DNA of 64,000 nucleotides from Cloeon dipterum. Taxonomy: Eukaryota > Arthropoda > Insecta > Ephemeroptera > Baetidae. Below are positions 33,530 through 44,249 of the stretch, in pieces. The stretch is from positions 42,801,681 through 42,865,680 of the forward strand of contig NC_088786.1 of NCBI RefSeq assembly GCF_949628265.1, read 5' to 3'. A program made the position numbers and the translations under genes. Every line of letters begins with the position of its first letter. Positions within the stretch are counted from its first letter, which is position 1. The notes beneath the pieces are model-generated. The model saw nothing but the letters and a program-made list of their open reading frames with translations, was not told the DNA's origin and ran no database searches.

Positions 33530-35640
33530 CGATTGGCGGGGATGCAGCGGCTGTTGCACTCGTCGGCGCCGCTGTCGGCGCCGCCAGAAAAGGCCACGAC
33601 CGGCAAGCTGCGGAAAAAGAGCGGCGACACGCTGAGCAAGTGCAGAAAAAAGGCGCTCGAGAACTGCGGAAAACTCGTCGCCAAGGTAACAAAAAACCTA
33701 TAATTCGCCCCTGAAGAGGTGTAAAGGGCCCTCTAACCCTTCAGGACGCGCCTTCAAGGGAAATATTTTTTATCACAGAAATTTTGAGAACCTTTAAATT
33801 TTTTACCAGGCTCCTGTCCCTCAGGGTATTCAATTTTTTCCTCAAAATAATTATTTGACCTTTCAGGTGGTACCGTGAGGCGCCAGGTCTACTTAGAATC
33901 TCAAAGGTGCCTTTTACCCTGACCCGGAATTTCCAGATATAAATTTTTAAAAATAAAATTCAGGTTCGACTGGAGGGCCGTGGAAAGTATTAGCGGAGGG
34001 TGCAGGTGGTGCTGTCGGCCCAGGTCCAGTCCCAGTCCCAGGTCGACGTCGGGAAGGTTTTTAAAAAAACCAACAAAACCAATTTTCGGCTCTCCAAGTA
34101 ATCGAAAACCGGTGTTAAATTAGAAAATAAAGAGCTTTTTGAAACAAAATTTAAAATATCGACCCTGAAAAAAATATTTTCTTTGCAGACACCTGTTGCG
34201 TGAGGAGCTCGCTGAGCTGACGAGGGTTGCCGATTATTGGCAGAAGCAGGAGGCGCTGAGAAAATGATACCCTGGGCAGGGAATCGCAGGTGGAGCAGCA
34301 GCACCGCCACTCCACCTTCGAGCGTTGAGTCGCACTCTCGTAAGTTAATTTATTAAAAATTGTGCTGATTAAAATTACGCACGACAGCAAAAGGCACGAT
34401 CTGATTTTTAACTGTAATTTGTGATCTTATTGCTTCAAACAGGTGAATTACCTGCATTATTCACTGTAAAATGATTATCAACAATTATCTAATATTTGAT
34501 GTGATCGCGAAAATAGCAAAATTAATTTCAAAAAACACCAATCTCAAAAATAAAATTCAGAATTAGCCAAATGGTGTGCTTGGAAACGAAATTAATTTGC
34601 ATTTTGTTAACATAGATAATCGATATTCTACCCGGATCATGGATAAATTTGCTTCAATACATTTTTTCCAGTCTGTTCTAGGCCAGAAACTCTAAATTTA
34701 TTTCGATTTTACGCAATTCTGCGTATTTCTATGCTTTTTTAAAAAAATCCGCTTTCAGGTGGACCCTGTGAGCATCCACCTAATGTCTGCGGCGCCGGCT
34801 GGCATGCACACATACCTCCGGCGACGGCGCCGTTCCTCGCCAAGTGGCGCCGCGCCCACGAGCAGCTTGCGGGCCCGCCCGGCGCACCAAGCGGCCCACG
34901 TCGCTACTGGTGGCCGCCGGCGGCCAGCAGGCCCAAGTACTCGAGCACCGAGTCGATGGCCACGAGCAGCAGCAGCAGCATGTCCAATTGTCCAGCATTG
35001 ACTCGCCGCGCAGCTCCACCACAACCTCCGCTAGCAGGTTTTTTATTTTTAAGAAGAAAAATGCTTGGTATTCAACATTTTTTATTTTGCAGACGCAGCG
35101 ACTCGCTGAGCTCGCACTCGTCCGGCCGACTCTGGCGGCGACCTCCGGAGGGCCGTGACTGGGCGGTGTCCACCCCTCGGCCTGCTCTCCAACGAACTGC
35201 CCATTTCGGACAAGTCGCACGAGCCAGCCTACGAAACCTCCGACAATAACAGGTTTTAGAGAAATTTCCCGTAAATTTCGGAGATTTGAACGCTGGGTTT
35301 TTGCAGAAAGTGGCAGAAAAGGCGTCGCCGAAGGGGAGGAAGCGGCCGCGACGCCGGTGGCGACACACGAGCTGCCGTGGGACATGCCGAAACACAAAAA
35401 ATTGAACGTGAACCTGGGCTGCTCCGCCCTGAGCCCCAGGGGCGACGACGTTGACGTCAGCATCCCCCTCGAGCGGCAAGGGTGAGCTAGGCTTTCGGTT
35501 TACTCTAAATTTTTGTTACATTTTGCGTTGTACGCAGGTGGTTGCACGAAGCCATCACGCGCGTCAAGGCTGAGGCCGAACTGCGACTGCACCCTGAGGG
35601 CAGCTACCTCGACAGGCACAGCGACCAACCCCGATTAAGG
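33530..35640 (+). pseudogene. Shb-like SH2-adaptor gene fragments, copy A
   Basis: Exon-like pieces with splice signals occur near 33,535-33,687 (basic, LENCGKLVAK at its end), 34,190-34,330 (REELAEL; SQVEQQHRHST), 34,757-35,037 (Ser-rich, SMATSSSSSMS), 35,093-35,160 (SDSLSSHSSGRLWRRP), 35,307-35,481 (THELPWDMPKHKK; VSIPLERQG) and 35,538-35,640. The last begins an SH2 domain (WLHEAITR, then RLHPEGSYLVRHSDQP). The VSIPLERQ-W context before SH2 resembles SHB/SHD/SHE/SHF adaptors, cytoplasmic phosphotyrosine binders. The rest of the SH2 domain is missing and frames clash between exons, so this is a degraded partial copy. Confidence 0.6.
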
Positions 35641-35850
35641 CAATTATTTAATCAGTAAATGACGCCTTCTATTATTCGGGTGAGTTGCTGGACAAAAATA
35701 GCGTCCTCTGGTCCGGCGGAGACCTCCAACGACGGCGAAAAAGGGCAAAACGTGCGTGCGTCCACGTCGAGAAGCAGGCCAACGAGAAGCTGAGGGACCT
35801 ACCGCTTCATTTGCCAACTGCCTCAATACTGTTATTCAAATAAATGTTTT
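35538..35850 (+). pseudogene. SH2-exon / CTLD-exon chimeric fragment, copy 2
   Basis: The SH2 opening exon (WLHEAITRVKAEAE, then LRLHPEGSYL) stops at about 35,640 and is followed by CTLD terminal-exon remains (GTGAGTTGCTGGACAAAAAT; TTCATTTGCCAACTGCC) and a poly(A)-like AATAAATG. The CTLD part has lost about 25 bp and is frameshifted. Confidence 0.65.
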
Positions 35851-37899
35851 ATTTGTTTAAATAATCTACGAGTTGCGTATTATTTTTTCTCTAAACACTT
35901 AATTATTTATTTGCTCTGAAAGCAGGCCAATTGCTCTAGTAAAATTAATTAAAATCGCTGATTCGATAAATAAAAAAGCTTTCCGTGTGTCGCCGGTTGC
36001 ATAGTTGCGACTTTTGCAGGCGCACGGCAGCGGCACGTCGTCAAAGTGGACGGCAGCTGCACCCCAACGGCACCCTCGAGCCGCCACCCTTCCTCCGACA
36101 CGACCTCCACAGGTGCCGCGCTTCAACCACCTCGGCAGCTCTGCAAATATATTAAAAAATTGTCCATTTTTGGGATTTTAGAATGGAGTTTTTATATAAG
36201 TTTGCATTGGATTCGTCCTGGATTTGGCGCACCTGATGACAGGGTAGGCTTCGGCATTCTTGAAAATATCCATGCGTCGCCAGGTCGCCGCCCCTGTTCG
36301 TCTGGATGCTTGACAGATTCCAGTGTCCCTCTCAATATCAGGAACCAAATTTTAAGTTTTTTTTTCAAATACAAAGCTCGGTAGTTTAAAGATCTGTTTG
36401 TGTTAATTCAATTGAATATTATTGAAATTATCGTTTCAGCCACGAAAAGCTAACACCAAAGCAGAAAAATTAGAGGAGATAGCAAGATTTTTAATTAATT
36501 TATTTTCAAATGTTGCCAAATGAATTCTTATACTCTGCAAAGAAAGAGTTAATATTAAAATTAAAATGTGGCAGCGGCCTGCACTTAGCGCTTGATGCTC
36601 GCTTAATGTTTTTTCATTGGTACACCGCAGCGACCGCGAGCTGTTTGCTGCGATGATAATAAAAGGCGTCTCTTTCCTACTGTGCAATCGACCGCCTCTT
36701 ACACAGATTTTACGTCTCAATTTAAATAATAAATTAATAAACAAATTGGTGGTTTTATTGGCGAGATTAGATTTCCCCGGGGAATTAGGAGCGTCCACTA
36801 TTCCACCGAAGTTTTTTCATCTTTCATAAGAACGCACTTGTTTCGAAAAATGCTTAAAATTGCAGAAACCCCCGCAAAAGACAGTTTTTCGCCATGCAGT
36901 TGTTTTTTCCGGAAAAATGCGGGTTTCATACGAACCCTGCCCATGCCGCGATATCACGAATTAATATTTTGCTACTCACCAAGAAGCAGCAATATTAAAT
37001 TAAATTGCCACGCTGAGCAAAAGCGATCATCTGTCGATCGCCCTTGCACTCACTTTTCGCCACATTAAAAGATTATGAAAATTCAGCTTAATTTCAAGCA
37101 GATTCCCTAAACAAGCTGTCAATTTAAAAGAATAGTGAGAAAGAAGGAGGAAAATTTATAATCTCTTGCGTGGAATTAGTGAAAATATTCAGATTTCCTG
37201 CAGACGCGCGAGCATTTTTTCATCTTCGGCCAGATGATTTGTCATAAACTCGATCGTGCAAGATCTGCCAGCACGGCGAGCGTAAAATCTTTCATAATTT
37301 GAGTTGAATATTTAATAAAGAATTTATTAACAAGCGGTTGGCGCGGCGCGCGCGCCAACGGCTGCCCGCGCGGTACTTCAGGCGCCTTCCGCCCTGCGGG
37401 CAACTCACCTGACCGTCGAGACGATCGCGCCACACGCGTTGGGTCCTGAGATCAGGTGGTGGGACCTGACGAAATCGTGCAATCAAATCGAGCACATCAA
37501 AATCCGGTCTTGGGGGCGGAACTCAGGTCAAGTGCCCTGAAAAAGGTCGTCAGGGTATGCCAGGTCGAAGCCCCATCCGAGACCTGTCCGATGAGGGGTC
37601 GTGGACGACGATTGGATCAGCGGTTGAATTTAAATAAAAATAAAATCATTTTTAGAACATTTCGACTTTTTCGAAAAATCGGCGGAAAAATTTGTAGTAA
37701 TTCGAAATATGATCCGATTTTGGAAAACCTTACACGGAAGAATGTGCCCCATCTAGGGGCATCGATTGGTGCTGAAATCAGTGCCGTCCTGACCTCAGGG
37801 CTCCAAAAACTAAAGTTTTAAATGTCACATTTCGCGTTTGTTCGACTTAAAAAATTAATAACTTTGTTTCAATGGGTCGCAAAGTAAAATAAATAGAGT

Positions 37900-38090
37900 C
37901 GCCGTGAAATTGTGCGTCTGTTTTTCATAAATTTGCTGCTCCATGCTGGAGGTGCGCACCTGGCCCTGGCGCGAAAGGTTCGACTTGCGGCCGCTCGACA
38001 CCGACGCCCGCGTGGAGTCGCGGTGCTGCTGCTCCACCTGCGAGTCACTTCCCAGGTCGTCCTTTTCGCCGCACCTTGCAACAAAATACC
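37900..38090 (-). pseudogene. Orphan Shb-like exon
   Basis: Minus-strand reading GEKDDLGSDSQVEQQHRDST then SVSSGRKSNLSRQGQ ends at a donor-like site. It parallels the ESQVEQQHRHST piece at 34,290. A second, inverted copy is at 44,311-44,440 on the plus strand, where the frame slips after the Gln run. No neighbouring coding exon is seen. Confidence 0.5.
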
Positions 38091-41000
38091 GGTTTAAAAA
38101 GTCGCTGAATAGAATATTTTCAGTTTCATTAGCAACTGAAACCAAGAATCACTAAAATTTATAAAAATTATAATTGTTTTCTTGCTTTTAATGCTTAATC
38201 AGGGCGAAAATAGGTTTATTTCGCGAGTTTTGGATCATCTTGATTGCCGGTATTCAAAGCAAAGCTTCTGCTGCGGTGAAACAAGTGCTGGCCTCGCGTA
38301 GCAACTGCCACAGTTTTCTGCTGCCAGCTTGTACTCCAGGACGCCTCAAAATTCGATCATTTTAGGCGCGAAAACCACGTTTTCTCTGTGGGAAGGAAAC
38401 GGGAAGGAATTGGCCAGCAGGTCGGCGCGCGGCGCCCGAATGTGTGCTCATTTACGCTGCTTGTGTGTGTGTGTGCGCGCCGAGAGCGCGAAAACCGACC
38501 ATTGAAAATAAATCGCCGTAATTCGCCAATGGGCCGGAAAATTCTCAAACTCGGTTTCGGATCATTGTTTGTCAATTAGAAGAGGATAGGATAGTAATAG
38601 TGGCTGGATTAAAATTAGAACTAAATTAATATTTCCCATTTTCATTTTAAGGGAGTTTCGATTTTTTGCAGTTTTTCAAGCTTCCAACCTGAATTTCAGC
38701 GGCGCAAAAAACGTAAAAATTAGGCATTTTTGTAGATTTTTGGATGCAATTTCATTTGAGAGTAAGCGCCGGCTCGGCGGGCCCCGTGAAAAAAAATCTA
38801 TTACTGTCCGAACCGCGTTTTTTGGCATTTAAAAATTAATAACTTGGCTCCTATTGGTCGTAGAGTCAAAACCGAATGTTCGCTGCACTCGCCATTAAAT
38901 CTCGCGTCTTTTAGGCACCATCGCCGTGGCTTCCAATGCCCTCTAAATTCGCGCAGAATGTCACATTCTCTTTTGAATTTTTTCTAAATTATCCTATGGA
39001 CTGGAGGTCGATTTTGACTGCTGGAAACTTGATTAGGCTCCAAGATTGGCCGGATTTCATTCAAAAAATCCCATTTTTATAAAGAGGAGAATTAGGAGCA
39101 ATGCCCAAAGCCCCTTGCAGAGGCCCCAAAAGGTCCAAGGGGTTGCGATGACCGATTCAATAATGACGATTGAGAACGAATGAATTGTTTGAAACCATTT
39201 TTGGCCTCTTGCTGCAGCTGCCGTGTTTCTGATGGACAAATTTTGCTGCCGCCGCGAGTCGTGAGTGTGTGAGTTTAAACGCGACACGCACGCCTTATCA
39301 AATTTATTGCGAGTCGCATCGCACACACATGACAGTTTTTTCTTGGCGAATTTTTCTTACAGTTTGCATAATTAACAACGTGCAAAACCTACCGACGGGA
39401 AATTCACCGACTAATTCAAGTGTTCGACCGACACAAACGAAAAGAGGATTTTTTCAGGTTTAATGGTTCCTAATGCAACGATCCCAAAATACAAATCCGT
39501 TTGTTGGAGGGAATATTAACGAGAAAGAAAAGTCATTGCGTTCGTAATTAATTTTAATAATAACGTAGAGCACCTTGAGATTAAGAATTAATAAGGTTTT
39601 CATATCGGGGTAAAACCATCTGATTTTAAAATTCGCATTGGAAATTTTTCAAACACACAGAACACGAATGTACATTTTGATTTTCGCAGCTCAAAAGGTA
39701 TTTAAAAATTTGTAATATATACGATCAATTTAATTTTAATAAAACTTTCCTAATAAAAATGCTTTTATAAAATTGTCGGAGGAGGTGGAGCAAAAACACG
39801 CATGGCCGCCGCGCATCCTGATATTCCTGATTGGCTGACCAAAACACGTGGGCCACGGTGGCTTTCAGAGCAGAATAGAAAACAAATTTTCACGCGTGGT
39901 TTAATATTTATTCTTTGGATTTGTTGTTAAAGCAAGCTCTACTTTGATTATTGACATGGCCAAAATGATGTTCAGCGTGTTGCTCTGCTTCAAACTCCTC
40001 ACGAGGACTCTTATACTCGAGAAAATAATTCAAATTTTCTTTTTAAACCCCTTGGAGAATTCAGCGGGATTTCCTATTCAATTAATTAATTGTCTAGGGT
40101 GCGTGCGCATTACTTGCTGCTTTGCACCTTTCCAGCATGCGTGATTTGGCTTCACCGAACGAATGTCTAGCGTTTCAAAAAAAGGCCTCGGTGCGGAGGC
40201 AAGTGGCCCTTGAGTGCAAGGCTGGGTCCCTGTGCGGCAAGGTGCGCCTATTCAATCCGTTCGCGGTAATATTCGCACGAGGGTGTGAGCATTCGTGGCA
40301 GTGCAGTAAGCGCCCTTCCCGCTCCGAGAGGACAGGGATACAAAAAATTAATAAATAAAATGTTGTTGTGGACGGCCTGCATTATTAAAAGCGCTAAATG
40401 CTCAATTTATATTTTTGATTGGCACGAACAGCGGCCGCGCCAGTTGCTAGCTGCGATAAGGCGTCGCTTTCGTGCCGTGCACTTGACCCTCTGACACGCA
40501 TTTTATTTTACTCTGCACTTTAAACAATATTTAAACAAATTGGCGTTTTTAATGGTGGAAACGCGGATTCTAAAGCATTTTCTCCGAAGCCAGAACATAT
40601 TTGTTGCTGACCACCATCGCCGGTTCAGTGCGTGTAGAATTAAGAAGATTGTTAATTAATTGAATAGGGAAATAACGATGGGTCGAAAGCCGCCGGGCTG
40701 CATTCCACGAGGGTTTTAAATTGGAAAATTAATTATTTCGAGTGTGAACTCCTCAGAAAATTAATAAAGATGTGAAATGCGGGGAAAAGATTAAAAAATA
40801 ATAATTAAAGAAAATGTAACGAGCGCCAAAAAGGTTAAAGCTTTTAGTCCTAAATAAATATTTAAGTCAGTGAATTATGCGAGGGCAAATCCGAAGAATA
40901 AATAGACCGCGAAAATCCGTTTTCTATTCTGCTGCAAGAGCCAGTGCGGACCACGTGACAAGGCCAGCCAATCAGGTCGCGCGGCGGCCATGCGTGTTTT

Positions 41001-41199
41001 TCCTCCCGCAGCACCTCCGACAATTTTATAAAAGCTCACTGCTTCAAACATTTGTTTATTAGGAAAATTTTGTAACAATTAAATCGGATCATGAAGCGAA
41101 GTAATTATCGTAATTATAATTAAAAATTTTGAGATACTTTTTGAGCTGCGAAAATAAAAATATCCATTCGTGTTCTGTGATTGAAAAATTTGCAAAGAT

Positions 41200-42020
41200 C
41201 CAAACTAAACGAATTTTCAGGGCATTGGAAGCCACGGCGATGGTGCCTAAAAGACGCGAGATTTAATGGCGAGTGCAACGAACATTTGGTTTTGACTCTA
41301 CGAACCATAGGAGCCGAGTTATAAATTTTTAAATGCCGAAAAACGCGGTTCGGATGGTAATAGATTTTTTTCACGGGGCCCGCCGAGCCGGCGCTTACTC
41401 TCAAATGAAATTGCATCCAAAATGGTACAAATGAAGAATTTTTACGTTTTTTGCGCTGCTGAAATTCAGGTTCGAAGCTTGAAAAACTGCAAAAAAATCG
41501 AAACTCCCTTAAAATGAACATGGGAAATATTAATTTAGTTATTTTTAGTTTTAATTTTAATTCGGCCACGATTACTAGCCTATCCTCTTCTAATTGTCAA
41601 ACAATGATCCGAAACCGAGTTTGAGAATTTTCCGGCCGATAGCCGAATTACGGTGATTTATTTTCAATGGTCGGTTTTCGCGCTCTCGGCGCACACACAC
41701 ACATGCAGCGTAAAAGAGCACACATTCGGGCGCCGCCGACCTCCTGACCAATTTCTTCCCGTTTTAGCGATTGATTCACACCGGGGGAGATTAAACAAAG
41801 TCAAATCTCGAGGTTTTTTTATCCTTGAGACTTTGCTAAAATTAATTTTAAGCGTTTTTTCGGTTTTGCGCTCGCAAAAATGGTTTTATTTTTGTCAAAA
41901 TTCGGCCGCTTGGCCGATCGACGACCACGAACCCTCATCGGACAGGTCTTTGATGGGGCTTCGACTCGGCATACCCTGACGACCTGGTTCAGGGTACCCT
42001 GACCTGATTTACTGCCCGTA
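41200..42020 (+). repeat. Direct repeat unit, copy 1
   Basis: Colinear with 46,390-47,225, roughly 90% alike by eye. It contains a CA run, the CGGGCGCCGCCGACC segment and, at its end, TCATCGGACAGGTC followed by the CCCTGACGACCTGG words also found inverted at 25,380-25,460 and 37,540-37,610. Confidence 0.8.
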
Positions 42021-42755
42021 GTGCGTTTTTAAATGCAGTTTCGGCAGTTTCGTGCAAAATGGTCGATATACTTTTTCACCCTCACCTGTCACTCATCATC
42101 CGTCAGGTCGCACGACCTGAAACCGGATTATGTTGGTTTATGCCGTCACTACTTTTTGACAAATTTGTTTACCACGCCGCAATAATTCAACGAGTTGGTT
42201 GAAATGAGCACTGCCTGAGACGACCTTTACCAGGGTAGCCCACCCTGATATCGGTCCCGGAGCCACTTTTCGAGATTTTTCCGTCGCCACGCCGACCACT
42301 TTGACGGATTCCGAACTTTCGGCTTTTTTCAACACGATTCTCGCAAAAGCAGATTGGCTCGATGGACGCCGCACCCAAAGGGTCCACTTGCGCTTGATAA
42401 TAAGATTTATTCAATTTTTTCTTAACAGGCACAAAATTCTGTGCCAATTACCAATGCCGACTCGCACGCGTTGAAATTTCCACTACGCATGCAGTTGTGC
42501 CTCGGCCTTTTCACCTATTTTATTTTTGTCCTATCTGAATATTGATAACAATCCTCGCTTTTTTATCATAAAAAGCAGGCCGAACTGCGTTTGAATATTT
42601 TTTTTCCATATTTTACGTCAGAAGCGGGGACGATAAAATTTAACGAGCTCCGTAGAGTTATCAATTTAAAAAATAAAAGAGAAAAGTGTTCGAACGCGGA
42701 CGAACGTGATTCGTCCACGATTTATTTGCTATCTATTCAGTGCCTTGTCTGTGAA

Positions 42756-42763
42756 TATAAAAA
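42756..42763 (+). promoter_or_regulatory. TATA box of secreted-protein gene B
   Basis: TATAAAAAGGGC lies 45 bp before the start codon at 42,801, inside a block conserved with the promoter of gene A. Confidence 0.7.
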
Positions 42764-42800
42764 GGGCAGAAAAGCGTCGATTGGCACTGTCAGTGACACG

Positions 42801-43960
42801 ATGGCGTTGGCTGCGCTTCTCCTTAGCGGCCTGCTCGTCTCAGGTACGACTTCCTCACTCTCTAGGTTGCATTCGAGCTTTTTTCCCCCATTTATCCTCT
42901 CAGCATTGAGAACGAACCTCAAATTTTCCTATACTGTTTCGTCTTAGATGCTTTGAATCACCAGGGCATTAAGGCTTGACATGTTTGAAAAATCCTTAAC
43001 CTTCACGAAAGCTTCAAATTGTAGTAAGAATTAAGTTGATCGTGTAATTAACTGTTTTTACAGTTGTTTGGAGTCAGTCGGTGATTACTGATGCCGGACC
43101 CAATGAATTCCCCTACGTCGTGAGTGTCCTCGACTCAATTCTTTACCAAACTTGAACATCCAAGCTTTAATTTCAGGTGAAGATTAATCATCAAGGTTCG
43201 GGTTACCCTTACACCGAAGCTGCAGCAGTTGTCAGCAAGAGATACATACTGGCCTCAGGAAACATAAGAAATTTCTTGTGAATATAAATATAATTTTAAA
43301 ATCAATCGCTCGACGTAACTGACCATTTATTTTGCAGACCATCAAATTTGGGTGTGACGGATCAATCAGGAAAGGTTCGGCCCGTAGCAAAGGTTCTAGC
43401 CTTTTTGAGCGATGCCATGGCTTATGTGAAAGTGTGTGACAAATTTGAAGGGGCAACCCTGCCGATGACGGCCTCCAGCTTCAACGACCTTTCTGCTGAC
43501 GTGAATAGCACCGGTTTTTTGCTCTTCTACAATGCGTCATCGGTTAGTTTTACCTTTTTACATTGAAACCTCCTGTTTACTCGTTTTATTAAGCACGTCT
43601 TGAGAAAATTGCCTGCCTCCGCGAAGAGTAATGCAAACTGCTTTTATTCCTTCGGAGGTGCATTTGTTTGCCAGTACCAGGACTCCACTCCCGGTTACTG
43701 TTCAGTGAGTTCTCCTACTATCTATATCTCTATACCGAAGACTGAATGATTTATTCCGTTATTTGCAGTTTTATTCGGATTCAACGCCCACCTACACCAA
43801 TAGGGCGTTAATTGCATTTGGAAGCCAGGTTCAGGCACAACTGTATACCATTTTTTGTAACACCACGACTGGCCAAATGTCTGATACATGGTACTTTCTT
43901 AACTTCAATTACTACCGCCAATCAATCATTGCTGCAATTCCCGAGATTGACATTAAATAA
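42801..43960 (+). CDS. Secreted protein B, paralogue of gene A
   Basis: Six exons with consistent phases: 42801-42843, 43064-43119, 43177-43277, 43338-43542, 43594-43704, 43769-43960; 708 nt, 235 aa. Signal peptide MALAALLLSGLLVS. Exons 3, 4 and 5 have exactly the lengths of gene A (101, 205, 111 nt). Conserved parts include NEFPYV, AAAVVSKRYILASG, FEGATLPMTASSFNDLSADV and GGAFVCQYQDSTPGYCS. As in gene A, the trypsin-like fold is a weak inference and no catalytic triad is visible. AATAAA follows at 43,991. The two copies differ enough in protein sequence to have diverged under coding constraint. Confidence 0.82.
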
Positions 43961-44249
43961 TTTCTGACGAAACTCTGTGCAATTTCATGAAATAAAGAAA
44001 TCAATTCTCAACCTTGCAAGACTCGTTTCTTTCATTAAAAGTGCAACACATTTACAAATTCCTGTCTGAGATGATTTTTTTTTTCTTAGAAATGGTTTTT
44101 TTTTGCGAATTAAATGTAGTTTTGCTTGGGTGTCATTATTATTCTTGGAAAGGTCAATACAATAAATACATTGAATAAAAAAAATGTAATAGCAAGAAAT
44201 GGCGAACAGTACTAGCATTAAAAGCAATAAAACAAAATATTATTAATAA

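Larger units (their letters stand above)
32790..36095 (+). repeat. Segmental direct duplication, copy A
   Basis: Colinear with 49,330-52,565 at an offset of about 16.5 kb. The core (33,000-34,150) is almost identical; later parts differ by several indels. It carries a conserved 49-codon terminal exon, exons of an SH2-adaptor-like gene and the SH2/CTLD junction. A third partial copy of its 3' end is interrupted by the LINE (28,655-28,995 continuing at 32,109-32,330). Confidence 0.92.
36600..42560. other. Mosaic of inverted and direct repeats, no supported gene
   Basis: Holds a GACCGCGAGCTG repeat (36,630), the GC-rich block (37,320-37,640), an orphan Shb-like exon (minus, about 37,900-38,090) and a large inverted repeat centred near 40,400: 38,360-39,940 against 40,880-41,770, where the right side lacks about 650 bp of the left. 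Open frames here are short and unconserved between copies. Confidence 0.6.

Noticed and set aside
34755..35479. Long GC-rich open frames on the minus strand, up to 227 codons
   Set aside because: They are antisense shadows of the GC-rich Shb-like exons; the plus-strand reading gives recognisable SH2-adaptor sequence and splice sites.
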